A stretch of DNA of 14,228 bases from Acidimicrobiaceae bacterium (GTDB lineage Bacteria > Actinomycetota > Acidimicrobiia > Acidimicrobiales > UBA8190), in contig PKWD01000159.1 in NCBI GenBank assembly GCA_003131945.1, positions 4,565 to 18,792 on the forward strand. Reading direction: 5' to 3'. The position numbers and the translations under genes were made by a program. Shown one piece after another: positions 7,637 through 13,173 of the stretch (positions are counted from its first letter, which is position 1; each line of letters starts with the position of its first letter). The notes under the pieces were generated by a model, which made no database searches, was not told the origin of the DNA, and saw only the letters and a program-made list of their open reading frames with translations.

Positions 7637-9181
7637 TCAGACGGCGCGCTGGCGTCCTTCCCAGTACGGGTCGCGGAGCTTGCGCTTGTAGAGCTTGCCG
7701 TTCGGGTCCCGGGGCATGTCGTGGGTGAAGTCGATCGTCTTCGGTGTTTTGAACTTGGCCAGCCGACCCTCGCACCAGGCCAGGATCTCGGCCGCCAGTT
7801 CGGGTGAACCCTCCACGCCGTCGACCGGTTCGATGACAGCCTTCACCTGCTCACCCCAGTCGTCGTCGGGGATCCCGAAGACAGCGGCGTCGACGACCTT
7901 CGGATGCGACAGTAGGACGTTCTCGATCTCGGCCGGGTAGATGTTGGCCCCCCCGGAGATGATCATGTCGATCTTGCGGTCGCTCATGAAGAGATAGCCC
8001 TCGTCGTCGAGGTACCCCACGTCGCCCAGGGTGCCCACGCCCGGAGCCAGATGGGCCGCCTCGGTCTTCTCCGGCGCCTTGTGGTAGGTGAAGTCGCCCC
8101 CGATGAGGCTCTTGAAGTAGATCTGGCCCGGTTCACCGGCGGCGCAGACGTGGCCGTCCTCGGCCACGATCATGAGCTCGGTCATGTTGGTGGGTCGACC
8201 GAGGGTGCCCGGCCGGGCCCGCCACTCCTCGCCGGTGACGATGGTGAGAAAGCCGCCCTCGGTCCCGCCGTAGTACTCGGTGATCACGGGGCCCCACCAG
8301 GCGAGCATCTTCTGCTTGACCTCGACGGGGCAGGGGGCGGCACCGTGGACGACCGACACGAGCGACTGGCCGCCGAAGCGGGCCCGGACATCATCGGGGA
8401 GTTTCAGGAGACGGATGAATTGGGTCGGGACGAGGTGGATGTTGGTGACGTGGTAGCGGTCGATGAGCTCGAGGGTCTCGGCCGGGTCGAAGTGGTGGCG
8501 CATGACGACGGTGCTGGCCGCCCCGAGCAGAGGCAGGACCGACAGCGCCCACTGGGCCGAGTGGTAGGCTGGTCCCTCGAGCAGGGTGACGCCCTCGGTG
8601 GGGATGTGGAGCATGCCCACCGCCACCTGGGCCACCAGGGCCACGATCTCGGGGTCGTGGCCGGTGGCGCTCACGCTCGAGCGGACCCCCTTCGGAAAGC
8701 CGGTGGTCCCCGACGTGTAGAACATGGGCCCGCCGCTGCACTGATCCTCGGGTTCTTCCGTCCCTCCGCCGGCCAGGAAGGTCTCGTAGGGTGCGAAGCC
8801 TGCCGGCTCGCGGTCGCCGATGACGACCCGGGTCGTGCACCGGGCCGCCCGGTCGTCGGCGCAGGCCTCGGCCGCCACCGCCGCGTACCGGCCCTCGACG
8901 AAGAGGGCGGCGGCGTCGGAGTCGTCGATCACATAGGCGAGCTCGGATGCCACCCAGTGCCAGTTGACGGGGACCACGATCAACCCGGTGTGCCCGGCAG
9001 CCACCGTCACTTCGAAGAACTCCCGGCGGTTGCCGCACATGAGGGCGATGGTGTCGCCCGTCGTGAGTCCGGTGGCCCTCAGCGCGTGGATCAACCGGTT
9101 GACCCGGTTGTCGAGCTCCGACCAGGTGGTCTCGCCGTGCTCGTCGACCAGTGCGACGGTACCGCCCTTGCGCTCGGCCAC
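7637..9181 (-). CDS. AMP-forming acyl-CoA synthetase (FadD-like)
   Basis: Adenylate-forming ligase that activates a carboxylic acid with ATP and CoA. From GTG 9181 it is 514 aa. Motifs in order: P-loop-like YTSGTTGFPKG (155-165), EYYGGTEG (302-309), GDVGYLDDEGYL (386-397), hinge DRKIDMIISGGANIYPAEIE (401-420), and C-terminal catalytic lysine K496 in RDPNGK. All core motifs look intact, so an active enzyme is likely. The start is a problem: recognisable sequence continues upstream of 9181 (EIAHLTKAV...), and the frame stays open into the ATPase gene without ATG or GTG. The only other canonical option, TTG 9295, overlaps the ATPase by 32 bases. GAGGAGG lies at 9204-9210 with no proper start behind it. 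The gene is followed by the SGNH and Eis-like genes on the same strand. The acyl substrate is unknown. Confidence 0.93.
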   Translation of the reverse strand: MAERKGGTVALVDEHGETTWSELDNRVNRLIHALRATGLTTGDTIALMCGNRREFFEVTVAAGHTGLIVVPVNWHWVASELAYVIDDSDAAALFVEGRYAAVAAEACADDRAARCTTRVVIGDREPAGFAPYETFLAGGGTEEPEDQCSGGPMFYTSGTTGFPKGVRSSVSATGHDPEIVALVAQVAVGMLHIPTEGVTLLEGPAYHSAQWALSVLPLLGAASTVVMRHHFDPAETLELIDRYHVTNIHLVPTQFIRLLKLPDDVRARFGGQSLVSVVHGAAPCPVEVKQKMLAWWGPVITEYYGGTEGGFLTIVTGEEWRARPGTLGRPTNMTELMIVAEDGHVCAAGEPGQIYFKSLIGGDFTYHKAPEKTEAAHLAPGVGTLGDVGYLDDEGYLFMSDRKIDMIISGGANIYPAEIENVLLSHPKVVDAAVFGIPDDDWGEQVKAVIEPVDGVEGSPELAAEILAWCEGRLAKFKTPKTIDFTHDMPRDPNGKLYKRKLRDPYWEGRQRAV

Positions 9182-9263
9182 GGCCTTCGTCAGGTGTGCG
9201 ATCTCGGCCTCCTCGGTCGGCGCCCATGATCGCAGATGCCAGGCCTGTGACGAGCTGAGAATC

Positions 9264-10463
9264 CTAGAGATCGGGTCGATCGACGACCGAGTCAAGGTCC
9301 GGGATCCATCGCCTCGTGAAGGCGTCGAACATGGGGACGGTGAAGTCGATCTCGCCCCAGCGCGGCGAGTAGCAGACGGCCTTCTTGATGAGGCTGTCAC
9401 GGGTGGGGCCGAAGGCGGTGATCTTCTTCCCCAGAACGGCGGCCACCTCCCCGGACCGGACGGGGCCGGGGGCGAGCTCGGCCATGGCCCGGAGATAGGC
9501 CCGCTCGGGGTCGGAGGTCCGACCGGTGCGGACCCGGAAGAAGCCGTCGTCCAACTCGGCGGTGGCCACGGGGATGCTTCGCTCCACGTCCCCGAGGGTG
9601 ATCGTGTCGGGGCCCTCGGCGGCATCCCACGCCTGCTTCCCGAACTCCTGGAGGAAGTACGGGAAACCCTGGGTGATCTCGACGACCCGGACGATGGCCT
9701 CGTCCGACCAGCGGACACTCTCGTCGGCCGCCGGTACCTCGAGGGCTTCCCGGGCCTGGCCGGGGTTGAGCGAGCCGATGACAGGGAACGTGAACATCCG
9801 CTCGGCGTAGGACTTCGCCTCGCCGGTGAGGGCGGCCAGAGAGGGGAGGCCGGCGCCGGCGATCGTGATGGGCAGCGCCAGCTGTGCCGCCCGGTGCAGG
9901 CCCATGACGAGGGCCTCGAGCGTCACCGGTGTCACGTAGTGGAGTTCGTCGATCGTGATGAGGACGCCGGTGTCGTGGTCGCGTGCGACTTCGCCGAGCT
10001 CGGTGAAGAGGCCGGCGAGGTCCGTGGCCAGATCGCCGGAATCGGCCGGTCCGTGAACGGCGTCGACGTCGATGCTCAGCTCCGGCCCGTTCGGAAGGCT
10101 GATGCTGAAGGCTTTGAGGACGCCGAGCGCCCTGCGCACCCGCTCGCCGATGCGGCGCCTGGCGTCCATAGCCAGCAGGACCCGTCGAAAAGCCGACGCC
10201 AGTCGGACCGGTAGATCGCCGTCCTCGTTGACCTCCACATGCTCGTGGAAGTACCCGCCGCCCTGCGCCAGCTGTTCGAACTCATTGAGCAGCACCGTCT
10301 TGCCCACCCCCCGGAGGCCGGTGAGCATGGCGCTGCGCCCGTCGCGTCCGAGCCGCAGGCGCTGGAGAGCGACGTCCATCGCCTCGATCTCCCGTTCGCG
10401 CCCGACGAGCGCCGGCGGCCGTGTCCCCGCTCCCGGGCTGTAGGGGTTCCGGACCGGGTCCAC
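9264..10463 (-). CDS. STAND/Orc1-like AAA ATPase with C-terminal winged-helix region
   Basis: P-loop ATPase of 399 aa. Walker A GLRGVGKT (49-56, K55), Walker B LITIDELHY (168-176, D172/E173), sensor-like TIAGAGLPSL (200-209), and an arginine-rich 90-115. After a helical lid region (about 255-300) comes a likely winged-helix segment (about 315-385) ending FTVPMFDAFTRR. This resembles the archaeal-type ATPase/Orc1-Cdc6-like families that occur in several copies in actinobacterial genomes. The biological role is not established, and regulation or mobile-element upkeep are guesses. GTG 10463 is chosen because NPYSPGAGTRPPALVGRE is the usual N-terminus of the group. ATG 10474 is in another frame. 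There is no Shine-Dalgarno, and a TATATG box 8 bases upstream would fit a leaderless transcript. It lies between two genes with unclear starts. Confidence 0.9.
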   Translation of the reverse strand: MDPVRNPYSPGAGTRPPALVGREREIEAMDVALQRLRLGRDGRSAMLTGLRGVGKTVLLNEFEQLAQGGGYFHEHVEVNEDGDLPVRLASAFRRVLLAMDARRRIGERVRRALGVLKAFSISLPNGPELSIDVDAVHGPADSGDLATDLAGLFTELGEVARDHDTGVLITIDELHYVTPVTLEALVMGLHRAAQLALPITIAGAGLPSLAALTGEAKSYAERMFTFPVIGSLNPGQAREALEVPAADESVRWSDEAIVRVVEITQGFPYFLQEFGKQAWDAAEGPDTITLGDVERSIPVATAELDDGFFRVRTGRTSDPERAYLRAMAELAPGPVRSGEVAAVLGKKITAFGPTRDSLIKKAVCYSPRWGEIDFTVPMFDAFTRRWIPDLDSVVDRPDL

Positions 10464-10471
10464 ACCGTGAG

Positions 10472-10512
10472 CATATAGAGATTTTAGGACTATCTAACAG
10501 AATCTCTATAAA
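10472..10512. promoter_or_regulatory. Putative divergent promoter embedded in the inverted repeat
   Basis: On the plus strand TTAGGA (10484-10489) and TATAAA (10507-10512) are 17 bases apart, which would start transcription near 10519 towards the alpha/beta hydrolase. On the minus strand TATATG (10477-10472) is a -10-like box that would start transcription about 7 bases on, at or next to GTG 10463, giving a leaderless ATPase mRNA. The -35 match on that strand (CTGTTA, 10500-10495) is weak. The repeat arms supply both TATA boxes, so a protein bound there would control both directions. This is inference from spacing and composition. Confidence 0.4.
10474..10510. repeat. AT-rich inverted repeat upstream of the ATPase
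   Basis: Perfect 10-bp arms, TATAGAGATT (10474-10483) and AATCTCTATA (10501-10510), flank a 17-base spacer that holds a second, inner dyad, TTAG (10484-10487) and CTAA (10494-10497). The whole block is strikingly AT-rich for this G+C-rich window. It ends 10 bases before the ATPase start and overlaps the stop codon that closes the hydrolase frame. Symmetry suggests a dimeric protein operator or an element end. Confidence 0.85.
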
Positions 10513-10658
10513 GAGGCCCAGGGCGGAAGCGATGCCTCGATAGACCGATCGGGAGGATCACCGCGGCGGGCCGCCACCTTCTTATCTGGGATGATCGGGA
10601 GATCGGCAGATCCTCGGAACGGCCCGAACTCGAGCACGTCTCCATCCACGGCCATGAC

Positions 10659-11522
10659 GTGGCTTTCCGTCGGGCCGGCCACGGCCCCGCCATCCTGCTC
10701 GTCCACGGCATCGCCGGAAGCTCGCGGACCTGGGAGCAGGTCCTGCCGCTTCTGGCCCATCGATACACCGTTGTCGCCCCTGACCTGGTCGGCCACGGCG
10801 ATTCCGCCAAACCACCGGGCGACTACTCGCTGGGCGCCCACGCCAGCTCACTACGCGACCTCTTGAGCGTCCTGGGCATCGAGCGGGCCACGATCGTCGG
10901 CCAGTCGTTCGGCGGTGGTGTGGCCATGCAGTTCTCGTACCAGTTCCCCGAGAAGTGCGATCGGCTCGTCCTGGTCGGAAGTGGCGGGCTCGGTCGAGAG
11001 GTGAGCTGGGTGCTGCGCCTTCTCACGCTCCCCGGTTTCGAGTACGCCTTGCCGGTCCTCTTTCCGAGCTTCGTACGCAACCTCGGGAACGACCTGATGC
11101 AGTTCTTCCACCGGGCCGGATTCCGACATGCCCGGGCCCTCGAAGGGTGGCGGGCCTACGCGTCGTTGACCGAATCGGAGAACCGGATGGCCTTCGTACG
11201 GACGCTGCGCTCGGTCGTCGATCCCGGTGGGCAGTCGGTGAACGCCATGGACCGGATCTATCTGGCCGCTCGGATCCCGACACTGATCGTCTGGGGTGAC
11301 CGGGACAACATCATCCCCGTCAGCCATGCCCACGCCGCCCATGAGGCCGTGGCCGGGAGCCGGCTCGAGATCATGGAAGGCGCAGGCCACTTCTGCCATG
11401 TCGAAGAACCGGTCCGATTCGTGGAGATCCTGTCCGACTTCATGCAGAGCACCGAGCCGAGCAGCATCACCGCCGAGGAACGGCGGGCGCTGATGCTCGG
11501 CCATGTCTCCCCGGCGTCGTGA
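10659..11522 (+). CDS. Alpha/beta-fold hydrolase
   Basis: Serine hydrolase of the alpha/beta fold (esterase, lipase or C-C hydrolase type), 287 aa from GTG 10659. It has LLVHGIAGSS (13-22, oxyanion-hole HG), nucleophile elbow VGQSFGGG (80-87, S83), acid D216 in VWGDRDNIIP (211-220) and H244 in GAGHFCH (241-247), so the triad is complete. No signal peptide is seen. The start is doubtful: homologous-looking sequence in the same frame extends to the left (PELEHVSIHGHDVAF), the first strand of the fold. The frame is open back to the TAA at 10509-10511 but contains no ATG, GTG or TTG before 10659, and 10659 has no Shine-Dalgarno. A rare start, a sequencing indel (ATG 10591 lies in a neighbouring frame) or a damaged 5' end could explain this. 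It converges with the fucosidase, 7 bases away. Substrate unknown. Confidence 0.9.
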   Translation: MAFRRAGHGPAILLVHGIAGSSRTWEQVLPLLAHRYTVVAPDLVGHGDSAKPPGDYSLGAHASSLRDLLSVLGIERATIVGQSFGGGVAMQFSYQFPEKCDRLVLVGSGGLGREVSWVLRLLTLPGFEYALPVLFPSFVRNLGNDLMQFFHRAGFRHARALEGWRAYASLTESENRMAFVRTLRSVVDPGGQSVNAMDRIYLAARIPTLIVWGDRDNIIPVSHAHAAHEAVAGSRLEIMEGAGHFCHVEEPVRFVEILSDFMQSTEPSSITAEERRALMLGHVSPAS

Positions 11523-11529
11523 GTCGGTG

Positions 11530-12999
11530 CTACTGAACGCGTAGCGCTGATGCCGGCGTCAGCCGGAGCACGTGTGCCGGCGAGTCGGGGAGGCGCTCGG
11601 GGAGGGTCACCGATACCGAACCGTCGTCCCCACTCCACTCGAGTGTCGTGTCCACTCCCAGAAGGTCCACACCACGGAGATCTCCCGCCACCAGCCCATC
11701 CAGTGCGATGTGGCGTGACCGGCCAGGATCGAGCAGGGTTGCATAGAGCGCATCGTCACCGACCGTGAAGCGCACCTCGGTCCCGGCGGAGGTGGTGGTC
11801 GATGGCACCGTCCAGGGACGCGTGCCGTAGACGGCGGCGCCGTGGACCTCGAGCCATCGGCCCAGGCCGACGAGCGGTGCTTCCTGCCAGTCGGGAAGCG
11901 TCCCGTCGGGGGCCGGTCCCACGCCGATGAGCAGGTTCCCGTTCTTGGCCACCACATCGACGAGCAGCCGGACGAGGCCGGTGGTGGAGATGACGTCCTC
12001 GGGGGCTTCGTTGTGGTTGGCGCCGAAGCTATGGCCCACGCCCCGGGTGGCCTCCCATTTCCGCCTCACGATGGTGTCGGAATGGATGTACTCCTCGGTG
12101 GTGAAGTCGGCGTGACGCGCCCCGGGGAACGTCAGCTGTTTGTAGCGGTCAGGCACCAGGCGCCAACCCCGTTGGATGGCGCCGGCAGCCACCCGCACGG
12201 CGCCGTCGAACAACGGACCGCGCCGCGCTGACTGCAGCCACCGGTCGTTGACCACGCCGTCCTCCACGGTGTTGTAGTAGTGGGCGAACAATGTGGGGAG
12301 GTGGCCGGCTCCGGGCCAGCCGATGTCGTTCCACAGAACCGAGGGCCGGTAGCGGGTGACGAGTTCCCGTACATGGGCCTCGGCATAGCGGGCATAGTCC
12401 TCGCCGGTGGGACCGGCCAGGAGGGCGTCGGCCAAGCCGCGCATCACCACCTTGTTGTACGGCCAGTCGTAACCGCCCGAGTAGTACAGACCCATGCGCA
12501 GGCCCTGGTCCCGCACGGCCTCGCTCAGGTCGCCCACCAGATCGCGGCCCGCATGGTAGGCGCCCTTGAGTGGATGGCGGACCGCCGTCGGCCACAGGCA
12601 GAACCCGTCGTGGTGCTTCGTGGTCAGAACGACATAGCGTGCTCCGGCGCTCCGGCAGACCGAGGCCAGCGCCGTGAGGTCGGCGGTGGCCGACGCCTTC
12701 TCGAACATCGGCACGAAGCCGTCGTAGGCGAACCCGGGACCGTACGTCGCGTCGTGGTGTTGTCGGGTGGGACTGCCGGGTAGTTGGACGGTATTGGCGT
12801 ACCACTCGGCGTAGGGATTGTTACGGAGCATCCACGCCGGGCCGTGCTGGCGCAGGATGGTCTGGATGTCGGGCACCCGGGGGGCCCAGGCCGGCACCGA
12901 GTACAGCCCCCAGTGGAGAAAGACGCCGAGCTTGGCGTCCTCGTACCAGCCCGGCGCCCGGTGGGTTGTCACGGATTCCCACGTCGCCTGGTAGGCCAT
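11530..12999 (-). CDS. GH29 family alpha-L-fucosidase
   Basis: Retaining glycosidase of 489 aa expected to release L-fucose from fucosides. GH29 motifs: GVFLHWGLYSVPAW (25-38), TTKHHDGFCLWPT (126-138), GLYYSGGYDW (170-179), the nucleophile motif VLWNDIGWP (221-229, D225 the expected nucleophile), and NGNLLIGVGPAPDGTLP (353-369). A C-terminal beta domain covers about 385-489. There is no signal peptide, so it should act in the cytoplasm on imported short fucosides. ATG 12999 is supported by GGGAG 7 bases upstream and by the family-typical N-terminus. The longer open frame to the right is not coding in character. That same GGGAG lies inside a strong dyad, so expression may be controlled there. 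The gene is convergent with the hydrolase and divergent from the secreted protein gene. No fucose transporter or fucose pathway gene is in view. Confidence 0.95.
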   Translation of the reverse strand: MAYQATWESVTTHRAPGWYEDAKLGVFLHWGLYSVPAWAPRVPDIQTILRQHGPAWMLRNNPYAEWYANTVQLPGSPTRQHHDATYGPGFAYDGFVPMFEKASATADLTALASVCRSAGARYVVLTTKHHDGFCLWPTAVRHPLKGAYHAGRDLVGDLSEAVRDQGLRMGLYYSGGYDWPYNKVVMRGLADALLAGPTGEDYARYAEAHVRELVTRYRPSVLWNDIGWPGAGHLPTLFAHYYNTVEDGVVNDRWLQSARRGPLFDGAVRVAAGAIQRGWRLVPDRYKQLTFPGARHADFTTEEYIHSDTIVRRKWEATRGVGHSFGANHNEAPEDVISTTGLVRLLVDVVAKNGNLLIGVGPAPDGTLPDWQEAPLVGLGRWLEVHGAAVYGTRPWTVPSTTTSAGTEVRFTVGDDALYATLLDPGRSRHIALDGLVAGDLRGVDLLGVDTTLEWSGDDGSVSVTLPERLPDSPAHVLRLTPASALRVQ

Positions 13000-13005
13000 G
13001 AATCG

Positions 13006-13037
13006 ACTCCCGCCACCGATATTCGGTCGACGGGAGT
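13006..13037 (-). promoter_or_regulatory. Nested dyad / hairpin covering the fucosidase ribosome binding site
   Basis: Read on the minus strand, ACTCCCG (13037-13031) pairs with CGGGAGT (13012-13006), and inside it ACCGA (13027-13023) pairs with TCGGT (13019-13015) around an ATA loop. Allowing one U-G pair and one bulged G, about 14 pairs form. The Shine-Dalgarno GGGAG lies in the right arm, 6 bases before ATG. A second, longer-range dyad, GAATCGACTCCCG (13000-13012) and CGGGAGCGATTC (13042-13053), overlaps it. It may be a repressor operator or an RNA hairpin that hides the binding site. Confidence 0.55.
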
Positions 13038-13062
13038 GTATCGGGAGCGATTCGTCGGTCAC
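13035..13062 (-). promoter_or_regulatory. Putative fucosidase promoter
   Basis: On the minus strand GTGACC (13062-13057) and TACACT (13040-13035) are spaced by 16 bases, a fair match to -35 and -10 boxes. Transcription would begin near 13028, inside the dyad. In that case the dyad acts as DNA, as expected for an operator across -10 and +1, and the left hairpin arm would not be transcribed. Prediction by eye only. Confidence 0.35.
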
Positions 13063-13121
13063 CGGGCGCCGACATTGGGCGGATGTTGACCTCACCACGA
13101 TGGCCGAGAACCGGCAATCGG

Positions 13122-13127
13122 TAGAAT
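13122..13127 (+). promoter_or_regulatory. Putative -10 box for the secreted protein gene
   Basis: TAGAAT matches TATAAT at five of six positions and lies 46 bases before ATG 13174. I see no good -35 at 16-18 bases. TTGACC at 13086-13091 is too far away (30 bases). Confidence 0.3.
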
Positions 13128-13173
13128 CGTGGGCGTCCGCCACGGGCCACGAGCGCGGAAAGGGGATCCGGCC

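Noticed and set aside
7628..7646. CGCCGTC/GACGGCG hairpin overlapping the synthetase stop codon
   Set aside because: The 7-bp stem is real, but the stop lies in its loop and no T-rich tail follows on the minus strand. Not convincing as terminator or attenuator.
9296..9718. N-terminal extension of the acyl-CoA synthetase frame into the ATPase gene
   Set aside because: This part reads Ser/Pro/Arg-rich and is a frame shadow of the ATPase. Synthetase-like sequence begins only near 9225.
8051..10214. Long plus-strand open frames (8051-9229 and 8964-10214) opposite the synthetase and ATPase
   Set aside because: They are antisense to genes with clear domain motifs, encode Gly/Arg/Asp-rich sequence without recognisable motifs, and overlap each other. 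High G+C content leaves such frames open by chance.
10076..10474. ATG 10474 frame as an alternative ATPase start or a separate gene
   Set aside because: It is in a different frame from the Walker A protein and encodes no motifs. The ATG lies inside the TATATG box.
9265..10483. ATCTCTA present at both ends of the ATPase gene (minus strand, 9271-9265 and 10482-10476) as a possible target duplication
   Set aside because: Only seven bases match, the copies are not at symmetric borders, and one is part of the inverted repeat. Chance is a good explanation.
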